NCBI GenBank assembly: GCA_021495925.1
Contig: JAKEKT010000006.1
Location: 310,001-374,000, forward strand
Source: Diplodia intermedia
Taxonomy: Eukaryota; Ascomycota; Dothideomycetes; Botryosphaeriales; Botryosphaeriaceae
DNA length: 64,000 nt
Direction: 5' to 3'
Shown: in pieces, positions 31,595 through 41,018 of the stretch
Layout of the letters: the number at the start of each line of letters is the position of its first letter
Numbering within the stretch: position 1 is the stretch's first letter
Translations under genes and position numbers: made by a program
Notes under the pieces: generated by a model
What the model was told of the DNA's origin: nothing
Seen by the model: the letters and a program-made list of their open reading frames with translations, nothing else
The model's database searches: none

Positions 31595-32902
31595 TCACCA
31601 CCTCATTTCCCCTGAATCCGTATAAGGGGCTTTGACCGCGTTCCTGTCTGCGAACGGGTTGTCCTCGTCCTCGTCCTCCTCCTCCGGCTCGCTCTCGCTC
31701 TCCTCCACTCTCTGCTTGCCAAGAGGCATGGGCGCATTTCCAGGCCTCGGCGGCTTCGGCGGCGGGTTTTCTCCAAAGTTCAGGCCCGCCATCTTCTCGG
31801 TTGCAGTGGCCGTAGGCGAGGTCGGAGACCCTGGTGACCGCACAGAGCGCGCCTCGGCCTCGGAGTCACTGTCATCTGAAATTGACTTGTCCATAATTTC
31901 ATACGACATAAGGGCCTTCACGAGTTCGTCGTTGGCGCTCAACAAACTGCCAATCCACTGGTCTGACTCGACGAGCTGGATGTAGCGCAGAATTTGCCGG
32001 CGCAGCTGCTTGCAGTTGTCGAACAGCTTGACGACTCCGGGGTTTTCTGAAACGCGCTGCTGCTCGCGGTTGATGAGCTGGAGCGCGTTTAGGAGGTTGG
32101 TGCTGGCCACGGATGCTGCGGCTATGGTTTCCATCATCTTTGGTTTCTCCCTTTCAAGGTTGAATGGCTGCGACTTGGACTTCTTGTGCTTCTTGTCCTT
32201 GTGGCTAAAGAAGGATGAAGATGTGCTCACGGGCGCAGCAGGAGTAAACGAAACCAACGTCGACGAAGTCGCAGCGCTGGAAGAGCTGCGCGACGGCCGA
32301 GAGTCGGTAATGGGTGAAGACGGCATGCTACTGGCGTCGTCTTCAGTCTCCTTGATCACCTTGGATTGGTGCGGTTGAGGCCTTCGCGTCTGGGGTAGCT
32401 GCTTGTAGAGACCGGCGATTCTTTCAAGGCCTGGTTTGCCCTTGTATGCAACGGCCCATTGGCGGAAGAGGACGTTGCACTTCGCTCTGACATCGGAGTC
32501 GACCATGTCATCGCGAGCAAGGATACGTAGCCGCTCGAGAAGGGGCTCGTCGGCAAATGCACGCTGGAACCGCGGCCCAGCGTTCTGAATCAAACCATCA
32601 AGAATCGTCAGGGCGCGAAGCTGACGGTGCACGCTGCCATATTTGCTGCGGTGGCGTCGTCAGAAACGAGCTAATCGTGGAGGTTTTGAAACATACAGCT
32701 TTTTGCGGATCGCACGTGCGGCTTCCGTCGGGCCTGACTCTTGGATGCGGATAACCTCGACCAAGTCGACAATGCCCGCCAGGTCATTCTCGTCATACTG
32801 CTCGCTCGTGAGGCGGTCTATCTGGACCGTTACAGCCGAATACGGCTTCTTCTGCAGGTAGTAGAACGTCTTCAGCAAAATGTACGTTGCGGGGGACGAC
32901 AT
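31595..32902 (-). CDS. Lsb5-like VHS/GAT domain protein
   Basis: Two exons, 32902-32697 and 32645-31595, giving 418 residues. The N-terminal 140 residues form a VHS-type superhelix (SAVTVQIDRLTSEQ, then KYGSVHRQLRALTILDGLIQNAG, and CNVLFRQWAVAYKG). A Lys/Ser-rich linker (HKDKKHKKSKSQ) follows, then a GAT-like helical region around residues 195-270 (LLNALQLINREQQRVSENPGVV). The C-terminus is acidic and holds an NPF motif (DNPFADRN), a typical EH-domain ligand. Yeast Lsb5 links actin-patch proteins of the Las17/Sla1 machinery to endocytosis. Same role is inferred here. Exon phase and family length agree. Confidence 0.88.
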
Positions 32903-33963
32903 CGTGGATAGGGAGGTTAAGGAGCAGGGCTGGAAATGAAGTTGAGGACCCAGTGCGGATCATGGCATGACTCGCTATTGATAGTGTTGATGGGGCAGAG
33001 AACGAAAGGAAACCTGAACCCCGCGCAGCCGTTTTCCAGGAGAGACCGTGCAGACAGGATACGCACACGCCATCGCCATGATGAGGGGCTACGGCCAGAT
33101 GCCGAAGGTTGGAGAGAGAGGTACCCACCGAGCCGCTGAACATATCGAAGGATGGATCGTGCTTTTCTTTCTCGGGTCAGGAAACAAGCCAAGCAGGCCA
33201 CCTAAGCCACCGGACAATGTTTTTTTTTCGCTGCCGCCCACTCTAGAAACGTCGTCAGCATATGATGGCACGGCAAGGGAGGAGCGCCCGGCGAGAGTGA
33301 TGCGGTGTTGCGGCAATGTGGCGGTTCGCAGGCGATGCGCAACATCCCAGGCGCGTCACCCTGCAGCGGGAACGTGTTGAAAGGGCGTACCTGGACGGGT
33401 GACGGTGTCTTTCTTTGAGCGGCAGGCTGCAGCAGTCGCGTGCGTACAGTCAACCTCGGCGCTGACGCAGGTGCTGGGGAGGAATGCAAGCCCGTGCAAG
33501 CGGCGGACGGGCGGCGGCCAAGGGCACTGATGGGGGCAGCTGCGAAAGCACCGAAAGAGAATTTCAGCTCGGCAGACGATCCGAAGTGAGGTCCCGTGGT
33601 GTTGTGTTTCGGGCTGCGAGAGAACGCTGGTGCCCCACCACGAACCAGTGCCTCCGTCATCGCCGGCGCCGCCAGTCCGCCGCGCCCACCTTCCCTTCCT
33701 TCTCAATAATCCCCGCACCTAGTCCCTCCTCTCAACCGTGCGCGTCTCACAGATCCAGAGCGCAAAGCATGAGTCCAGCTGACCCGCCTCCATCAAGCAA
33801 GGTACCGGCGCTACCACGCCCCTGCAGCTTCCGCATCGCGCGCGCTTTCCCGCGCTGCAGGCGCTGATCGCACCGCTGCTGATCCCAGGCACGCCCGCAT
33901 CGACAACGCCATCCTGTGCGTGATCATCCATCGCCTGCAGCTTGAACTGACCTCTGCGGAATA
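32903..33963. promoter_or_regulatory. Divergent intergenic region, Lsb5-like / 579-aa protein
   Basis: About 1.06 kb between divergent starts. Pyrimidine-rich DNA at 33690-33800 suits a promoter of the right-hand gene. An in-frame stop 24 nt before the ATG at 33964 closes that frame upstream. Confidence 0.5.
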
Positions 33964-35703
33964 ATGCCCCACAGCAGCCTGGGCTTCACACCAATCAACC
34001 ACTGCGATAAGCCTTCGGCTTCGGAGCTTGCTGCCGCTACTCAGCCTTCACAGCCGAACCGAGAAAGTCGCCGGCGAAGGAAGAACCCGCTCATCCAGAA
34101 ATACCTCTCTTCTGGCAAATCTGCGGGTCCATCCATGTTTGAAAGAGCAGCGATATCTCATGGTGAGGACCTTCAATTGAAGAAGCGCAAAACTATCAAG
34201 GACTTGGAGGGAGACAAGAAACAGTATGGGGCGCCAGAAAAAAAGGCCCGGTCCATGCCGAACAGCAGCGGGAGACGTGTGGTTTCCGAAGGCATGCGGA
34301 CCAGCAAGCCGTTCGCGTTTGCGCCTGGGAAGCTTCATCATCCCGCATTCAACCCAAGGTCTGCTGAGGACAAGTTTGTGACATCAAGTGGCATCAGTGA
34401 CCAGCGCCACAAATTCATCTCCGAGGAACCTCCTCCCACCTCGAATGCACTCTTATCCAAAGTTGACCGCCCTAGTGTCATGGATGACAATATATCCGTA
34501 GTATCATCTCTCACGTCAATGGATATCATCTCCGCGCGCTCAACCTCTAGCTCGACTCCTGAGAAATTATCAGCATTGCAACAGACCTCTTGCGACAAGC
34601 TTCCACTCTACAGGACTGCTGATGAGTATGGGAGCAGCCAAACCAATCGTGTGGACGACACTGGGAACTCCGAAGCAAAGTACATTGATGATGCTCCAAG
34701 CCACCTATCTCACTCTCCTATACAGTCGCAGCGCACGCCCAATCATCAACGGGTACACACACTGTCACGCAATCCACGGCTTGACACGATCGTTGAAGAA
34801 GTTGAGGCAGATGAAGCTCCAGTGACTAGCGCCAATGATGGCAAATGCAGTACATTTCCCTCAGCCAACCATCTCGAGACAAGAGAGCATACTTATGATG
34901 ACTACGATATTTTTGATGATGGACTCTCTGACATTGAGCTTTTGCGTAACGTGGACGAGAACGAAGTCCGAATACCGCAGAAAGATACAAATGACTTGTC
35001 TACATCCAAGCTTGCTCCAAGAGAGGAAGAGGAACAAGGCTGTTCGCAAGCAGTTGACCGCATGGACATGGAGCAATTCTTTGCAGAAGACTGGGAACTA
35101 TCTGAAGACGAAGCAGCAGATGCAAGTATAGACCCCGCAACGATACTGAACCAGGTTTCCAGCAATGTCCAAAAGGTTCAAGCGACTCCAACCGCTCTTT
35201 CCTCGAGCTGCGCAGAGACACAGAACGTGCAGACTCCCAATCTTACACCTATCCTTAGGCCACCGTTCCCAGACCGTGCGCAGGAGCGATCCCCAGTCCT
35301 CGGGCTTTCAGGCGCAACCTCTCTTCGTGTGTGTTTTCGCATTGGTGAGGCACTTAATGTGGGTATCCAAGCAGTGCGCGAACGGCAGTCTGTCGTCATC
35401 GAGCTCTACGCCAGGGTCCGCTGGTCATTCAGGGAACCTCGTTCGATCAAACAACATTTCATCTTCATGGATCTCTTTCACGACCGTCCGCCTTACCTTG
35501 ACGGGACATACGATGGCTGGAAAGGCGTTGAGCTCTACGAACACGACAGTGTCAGATTCCTAGAGCGATCGGACCGCCCTCTGATTTGTCGGTGCATAGG
35601 CAGGCTGAAGCGCGACGGCACATCCTGGCGACTGATGATCGCCAACATCTGGGAGGCCTCGACAGACGATGTGGAACATGTCCTCCGAGTCATCCAATCG
35701 TAG
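33964..35703 (+). CDS. Conserved-looking protein of unknown function (579 aa), basic N-terminus and folded C-terminal domain
   Basis: Uninterrupted frame; an in-frame TGA 24 nt upstream supports this start. Near residue 35 is a basic stretch (RESRRRRKNPLIQKYLSS), suggesting nuclear localisation. Residues 50-430 are polar, acidic and probably disordered. The last 145 residues look like a compact beta-rich domain: SLRVCFRIGEALNVG, VVIELYARVRWSF, QHFIFMDLFHDRPPYLDGTYDGWKG, ICRCIGRLKRDG, WRLMIANIWEAS. Alternating hydrophobic strands of this type suggest an OB-like fold, so a DNA-binding or genome-maintenance role is possible, but that is inference. I do not recognise the family. Confidence 0.8.
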   Translation: MPHSSLGFTPINHCDKPSASELAAATQPSQPNRESRRRRKNPLIQKYLSSGKSAGPSMFERAAISHGEDLQLKKRKTIKDLEGDKKQYGAPEKKARSMPNSSGRRVVSEGMRTSKPFAFAPGKLHHPAFNPRSAEDKFVTSSGISDQRHKFISEEPPPTSNALLSKVDRPSVMDDNISVVSSLTSMDIISARSTSSSTPEKLSALQQTSCDKLPLYRTADEYGSSQTNRVDDTGNSEAKYIDDAPSHLSHSPIQSQRTPNHQRVHTLSRNPRLDTIVEEVEADEAPVTSANDGKCSTFPSANHLETREHTYDDYDIFDDGLSDIELLRNVDENEVRIPQKDTNDLSTSKLAPREEEEQGCSQAVDRMDMEQFFAEDWELSEDEAADASIDPATILNQVSSNVQKVQATPTALSSSCAETQNVQTPNLTPILRPPFPDRAQERSPVLGLSGATSLRVCFRIGEALNVGIQAVRERQSVVIELYARVRWSFREPRSIKQHFIFMDLFHDRPPYLDGTYDGWKGVELYEHDSVRFLERSDRPLICRCIGRLKRDGTSWRLMIANIWEASTDDVEHVLRVIQS

Positions 35704-36351
35704 TGCGAGAGCTCATCCAGACCGTCTCACTACAACGGTCTGTATGGGTCACCTCGTCATTGGGTCCACGCGGTTACACTGGCCAGGTCTTTGCGTACAT
35801 GGCTGGTGGTCCCTGCTCCGGGCTGCTACACTGATTAGCAATTTAGCCGGGGAATTTGTTGAACGTCATGAGCGGAAAGAATGGCAAATGACGACCTTGC
35901 TTGGCCATGTACTTGATTTTTCGATCCTTTGTGCAAACATTTCGACGAAGGGTAGTGGCTGTGCTCAAGACAAGGCCCAAACCACCCGCCTGCTATCTTT
36001 GGGCTCGCTTACACGTCTACCTAGCAGGGTTGCTAGCGGCTATTGCTGGCATGTGTTTGGGTGGGCTGGTGGGTGGAATCTCAAGGAAAAGGCTCCGGTA
36101 GCAGTCGGGTAGATGAAACAGTTATAATGCAATCAGAAGGGACAGGGAGGCGCGGGTCTGGTTCATTGATGACCCGTTCCAGTCTTGTAGAGCAATGGTA
36201 CACGTCACGTGGTGGATCTGCGGCAGAGGGCTCCCGGAGGGCTCCCACGACTGCTCCCCCTCTGCCTTTCATATCACCTTGAGATGCCGCTATGCCCTTC
36301 AATGCAAGCCGTGCCAGCTCCCACTCGCTCCGGTAGCAACATCCGCCAGAA
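35704..36351. other. Intergenic, tandem genes
   Basis: About 650 bp holding the 3' end of the 579-aa gene and the promoter of the next gene. No feature beyond short open frames. Confidence 0.5.
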
Positions 36352-38487
36352 ATGGAAACCGAGGGAATTTCGCCCACATCGAACAGCAGCTCCATGACGC
36401 AACCGTCAGTGCAGGCGATGCTCGCCGGCTCCTTCAGCAGCCAGAGCGCATCCAACGGGCCAGAGAAGCGCGAGCAGGCCGATGGTGAGAAGGGCGGGCT
36501 CGGCTCTGCGTTCCAGGACGAAAGAACGCCTTCCGCGTCGCCTTCCAAGAACCGATCGCTCTCGGACTCGCAGGCCCCCAAGCTCTCGCCCTCCCCCAAG
36601 ATCGTGTCGAAGCGCGCGTCCAAAGACGATGCAACCATCAGCACCCCGCGCACCCCGCGCCGACCGGATTTTATAGCTCGCGGCCTGTCGCTGCAGATGC
36701 CGCCGCGCGACCCGAATCTTGGACTCCAGACACCGACCCAGTTCAGCCGCGTTCCTCTGTCGCCTCAGCTCGACGCGCGAGACACCTACGGCACCCCCGC
36801 CACCGTCCTGCCCCGGCATTCCCGGGGCCTCGATTTCGCGCGCGCATGTACGAACCTCCACCACTCGACCCTGGCGGAGCAGTCCTCGCCCGACTCCTCG
36901 CCGACAATCACCCAGAAGGGCATGATGATCCCTCAGCGGAGGAGTAACATTACGTCGTTCGCGCTTGACTCTCCACACAACGACCACACCCGCTGGCCCG
37001 CCATGCACCACGAAAAGAACAGTGTGGTATCCAGCTCGCTAGGTAGCGTCAACATGCTGGGTTCCGACTCTTCGGATAGCAGCTCTGACGAAGACGACCC
37101 CATGGATCCCGACGACAACGACGACCCTATGGTCATGACGCCCCATGTTCTCAAGCTCGACAAGAATGCGGGCGGGCCTTTTGGTGCGCCGCCTAATGTG
37201 GCAAGCCCTGGCGGGGTGTGGCCTGGTGGCTTTTCTCCGAGTGGTCCGAACTTTCTACAGATACAACGAAACAGGTTGAAGAAGGTGCGAAGCAGGAAGA
37301 GCTCGAGCAGCGCAAGCGGGCACAGCTCCATAGCCAGCCCAGGCCCCGGATCGCCGCCCGCAAGCAAGCCGTTCGACGGAACCAACGGTGGCTACTTCGC
37401 TCGCGAGGCCGTCATGCGAAAGGCGGGGTCCAGGCGTGAAAGTTTGAGCGTCGTCGCCAACGACTTGACCATCTCCTCCGGAAACGACAGCGGCGACGAG
37501 GCCGGCATGCCGGCACCCACCACTCCTGGCGTCGTACGCCGAACTGTCGTCCGGCGCGGAAATCTTCTGGTAAGGACGGCTGACGTCACACAAGCTCGCG
37601 CATGTTCGCTAACGTGCCCGCAGCCTAAATCCAGACAGTTTGGACGCATCCGCGCCGAGCTCCTCGAGGAGAGCGCACCGGTCGATAGCGAAGTCAAGCG
37701 CGAAGCCGAGATCATCCGCCAGGTTCGCGAGAGCGATGACCTGTCTACGACCGGTCGCGAGGGTTCCATCACCGCAAACTCGTCACCAAGTCTCCTTCCC
37801 ACAGTGCCCGGCCTGAACGACCTTGAGGACATACCAGAAGCAGAAGATAACGTTATGGACATGGAGCTTGCAGCGACCGCCGCAGCCAACGGAAAGGGCT
37901 TGTTTGGAGCCTTCAACCTGCAGCCGTGGAAGAGCGCCGAGAGGCCATCTTGGAGCAACCAGGATGGCCGGCACACTCCGCCACCCCCCTTCTTAGCCCG
38001 TGGGAGCTCCTCCGCTATCAGTGATGATATCAACATGGATTCCCCGGTCGCGTCTATGGCGCAGTACCGGCACAGAATGTCGACTACGTCTGACATCAAC
38101 AAGGATGATTCCTTGTCCCGCGGATCAACGCCGCAGCCGATGGTACCTCCAACTGCCGCTGAGGGCCTGAAGAAGAAACGTCGTAGGGACGACGACTTTG
38201 ACGTCCACTCCATAAAGCGACGGGCCGTGTCTCCAGGCCTGAGCGTTACTAACAGCCCCGTGCTGTCACAGTCGCCGCAGCAGAGAGAGGGAATGTGGGG
38301 CCCGACCAAGACGAGTAGAGAGGGATCGATCGCAGGCAGCGCTCCAAACGGCGGCCACGCCGCTGGAGAAAGATCCAACAGTGGAGGAAGCACAATGTGC
38401 GCCACTCCGAGCTTAGGGCCGAAGAGAGTCGGTTTGCAGGGCATGACGGATACCAACGACGGACTCATGAAGATGAGCATCGAATGA
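36352..38487 (+). CDS. Conserved fungal Ser/Pro-rich protein of unknown function (693 aa)
   Basis: Two exons, 36352-37569 and 37624-38487. The 54-nt intron (GTAAGG donor, GCTAAC branch, CCGCAG acceptor) is a multiple of three and open, so an unspliced message would encode 18 extra residues. The protein is rich in Ser, Pro, Thr with many S/T-P sites, suggesting phospho-regulation. Blocks that look conserved are DFARACTNLHHSTLAEQSSP (about residues 160-180), an acidic patch SSSDEDDPMDPDDNDDP (about 245), NFLQIQRNRLKKVRSRKSSS (about 300) and, just after the intron, FGRIRAELLEESAPVDSEVK. A basic KKKRRRDDDFDVHSIKRR segment near the C-terminus is a nuclear localisation candidate. A nuclear regulator is a guess. 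Confidence 0.8.
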   Translation: METEGISPTSNSSSMTQPSVQAMLAGSFSSQSASNGPEKREQADGEKGGLGSAFQDERTPSASPSKNRSLSDSQAPKLSPSPKIVSKRASKDDATISTPRTPRRPDFIARGLSLQMPPRDPNLGLQTPTQFSRVPLSPQLDARDTYGTPATVLPRHSRGLDFARACTNLHHSTLAEQSSPDSSPTITQKGMMIPQRRSNITSFALDSPHNDHTRWPAMHHEKNSVVSSSLGSVNMLGSDSSDSSSDEDDPMDPDDNDDPMVMTPHVLKLDKNAGGPFGAPPNVASPGGVWPGGFSPSGPNFLQIQRNRLKKVRSRKSSSSASGHSSIASPGPGSPPASKPFDGTNGGYFAREAVMRKAGSRRESLSVVANDLTISSGNDSGDEAGMPAPTTPGVVRRTVVRRGNLLVRTADVTQARACSLTCPQPKSRQFGRIRAELLEESAPVDSEVKREAEIIRQVRESDDLSTTGREGSITANSSPSLLPTVPGLNDLEDIPEAEDNVMDMELAATAAANGKGLFGAFNLQPWKSAERPSWSNQDGRHTPPPPFLARGSSSAISDDINMDSPVASMAQYRHRMSTTSDINKDDSLSRGSTPQPMVPPTAAEGLKKKRRRDDDFDVHSIKRRAVSPGLSVTNSPVLSQSPQQREGMWGPTKTSREGSIAGSAPNGGHAAGERSNSGGSTMCATPSLGPKRVGLQGMTDTNDGLMKMSIE

Positions 38488-38866
38488 TAGCGTGCGCTTT
38501 GCTCTAAGCTCTGTACGAGTAGGGCGCAGCAGGAATGAATAGCGGCACGGCGTTCGGGAACGGGCTTTATGATATCCTCACGTTGCTTTTTTAAATTGGG
38601 ACGGCTTGTTACTTCAATTAATTCTCATGCCGGTCGGTCTACAACTGTGATTTGGTGGTTTTGTGATGCCGTCTTGCACAGCTGTAGAAGTCTCGCCGGG
38701 TAGCGTAAAAGTGAACGCGGTCCGAGGGGTCCCTGCGGCGGTGCCCGGGGGTTTCAACACCACCTCCGACCCCGCGACGATCTCCCGCAACGACAACAAC
38801 ACGGCTGCATCCCTGAGCTCGCCCAACCTCTCCTACGCCTCTACCTGTTCTACTCAGTCTTGCACC
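38488..38866. promoter_or_regulatory. Intergenic, promoter of capping protein alpha
   Basis: 379 bp with an AT-rich stretch near 38590-38630 that probably ends the previous transcript, followed by CT-rich leader DNA before the ATG. Confidence 0.5.
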
Positions 38867-39921
38867 ATGGCAGCCAGCAGCGCCGCATTGAGCTCCTTCG
38901 TCGAGTCTGCTCCGCCAGGAGAGGTTCGTTCAGCGCTCTTGCCCCTCCGTCGCTCCGCCGCTAACCAATCTACAGCTCTCCAACGTTACCGCCGGTGCGA
39001 CCGCAAGCCCCCAAGCGTCTCGAACCCTGTCCGTATACTCATCTGCATCCGTTCCGTAGCCATCAAGTCCATTACCGGCAGCGACGATGTCTCGTCCCTG
39101 GGCCCCGCCTACCAGAAGTACAACGAGGAGCAATTCGCGACGACCAAGCTCCCGGGCGGCAGTGAGGCTGTAAGCTTGACCCTTCAGCTCACCAGCGCAC
39201 ACTGAATACCCGCATTCGGCACCAGTCCGCAAGGGCCACCCTTCTCCCCTACAGAGGCTAACCCCCCCTCTCCCGGGACAAACACTAGGTCGTCATCAGC
39301 CCGTACAACTCGCTCGGCGACGGCCGCTACTACGACGTCGGCGCGGCCTCTTCGTTCACCTTCGACCACGTCACGCAGAAGGCGTCGGACGTGCAGTCGC
39401 ATGTGCTTGAGTCGCCGCAGGCCGAGCTGGTACAGTCTCTGCTGAAGGCGCTCGGCGCGCACGCGGCGGAGCACTACCCGGCGGCGGCACTGGGCGTCTA
39501 CCCGACCGAGGAGGACAGCAAGATCGCCATCGTGCTGGTCAGCAACAAGTACTCGCCCAGCAACTTCTGGAACGGTCGCTGGCGCAGCGCGTACGTCGTC
39601 GACCCGTCGAGCGGCGCCGTGTCGGGCAGCATCAAGGTCGACGTGCACTACTACGAGGACGGCAACGTGCGCATGCTGACGGAGAAGCCCATCTCGGCCA
39701 GCGCCGGTGCTGGCGGCGGCGCGAGCGATATCGTGAAGGCGCTGGCGAGCGCGGAGAGGAAGTACCAGGAGGATCTGAACAGGGCGTTTGCGAGCTTGAG
39801 CGAGGGCGCGTTCAAGGGCCTGCGCAGGCAGCTGCCGATCACGAGGCAGAAGATTGAGTGGGAGAAGATCAGCGGATACAAGCTGGGTCAGGACATCGGC
39901 GGCGGCAGCTCGAGGAGGTAA
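38867..39921 (+). CDS. F-actin-capping protein subunit alpha
   Basis: Four exons: 38867-38923, 38976-38994, 39060-39169 and 39289-39921, giving 272 residues, the usual family size. Exon 2 codes for only six residues and one base. With the beta subunit this protein caps barbed ends of actin filaments in cortical patches. Diagnostic segments are SSFVESAPPGE at the N-terminus, YQKYNEEQF, YNSLGDGRYYDV, the signature VDVHYYEDGNVRM, and LRRQLPITRQKIEWEK near the C-terminus, which is the second family signature. The C-terminal tail is the expected actin-binding tentacle. Confidence 0.95.
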
Positions 39922-40791
39922 GGCAATTTTCCAATTTGCCCAATGGGGCACGACTGGCCTTTACACTGGACCAAGAGTTCCTTTCCCTTTCCTTGAGTAA
40001 ACGGCCGGCTAGGCATACGGACGAGTTGGACAGGCAGCTGATGTGTGTGGTGTGCAGTTGAGCGGGAGAATCTAGAGCGGCGTAGAGCGTCTCGCAAATA
40101 ACGGGCCCGGAAAGAAGAACAAATACAGTTACTTTTCAGATCATGCTCAATTGTTTACAACTTTTCAGCTGACAGTGTCTGCCGCTGTTTGTATCGGACC
40201 GTGTTTTACAACAAAATCCGCCTTTGCAACCTGTGTCCGTAGCTATATCCCGGATATGGGCAATTGAAGTGCTATCAGTATGGCTGTAAGCTTTGGAGAT
40301 ATGGTACCGTCAGTGTTGGACTCAGAATACCCGTACAAGGAAGCGCAATGTGTTTTTGAATGAGGATTGCATTTTTCGGTAACAAGTAGTAGTGCTTGTA
40401 TCCAGTTTCCATTAAGTCTTTGTGAACGCAAACTTCCTGTTTTGGTATTCTATCATCTTCTGCTTAAATCTCTTAGCATTGCATATGTAAACGCCACCGA
40501 CTGCCTCTTTCATTCCGCTTATTTCTTCGCAGTCGGAGTTGGTGCCGCGATGGTCTTCTCTCACATTCGCCGGCCGGTGGTCGCTTTTTTCACCCCAGGT
40601 TCCACCGCCTCGCCACACCACCACCCGCACGGCTTCTCTGTAGGGCAATGTGAGTACCAACGACCAACCCGGTCGGTAGATTTACCCGGACTCCGGCCGC
40701 GATGCACTCCAGCTGCTATTTCTCCCAGCCCGGCTGCTACAACCTTGCTTCTTCAACTTTTTCCGACACTCTTCTCCAGACCCATCCTCAG

Positions 40792-40863
40792 TCGAGCTTC
40801 CACCCTCCGTCGAGCTTCCACTCTCCTTCGACCTTCCACCCTCCTTCAACCTTCCACCCGATC
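40792..40863 (+). repeat. Four copies of an 18-bp promoter repeat
   Basis: Units of 18 bp built on TCGAGCTTCCACCCTCC: starts at 40792, 40810, 40828 and 40846, with one to three differences between neighbours; the fourth diverges at its end. The array stops about 20 bp before the TATA box of the helicase gene. Confidence 0.85.
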
Positions 40864-40883
40864 AGTCGGCACTTCACCCAACC

Positions 40884-40891
40884 TATAAAAG
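40884..40891 (+). promoter_or_regulatory. TATA box of the helicase gene
   Basis: TATAAAAG 128 bp before the ATG, directly behind the 18-bp repeats; the distance allows a leader of about 100 nt. Confidence 0.6.
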
Positions 40892-41018
40892 GTTCACCCA
40901 TTCGATTAGTCAACTTGACTGTATGCTTCACTCCACTGTCTCGTAAGACACACTCTGACCACCTGACAGATTTCTTGATACCTCCAAACTTTCACGCACC
41001 TGCTATATAGCAACAACC

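Larger units (their letters stand above)
39922..41018. promoter_or_regulatory. Upstream region of the ZNFX1-like helicase
   Basis: About 1.1 kb. It holds the 3' end of the capping-protein gene, then a promoter with an 18-bp tandem repeat and a TATA box, both listed separately. Open frames across the repeat are a consequence of its 18-bp period. Confidence 0.55.

Noticed and set aside
40367..41010. Overlapping frames with FHPPS and RASTL repeats upstream of the helicase
   Set aside because: They arise from the 18-bp promoter repeat, whose period is a multiple of three; both frames cross the TATA region.
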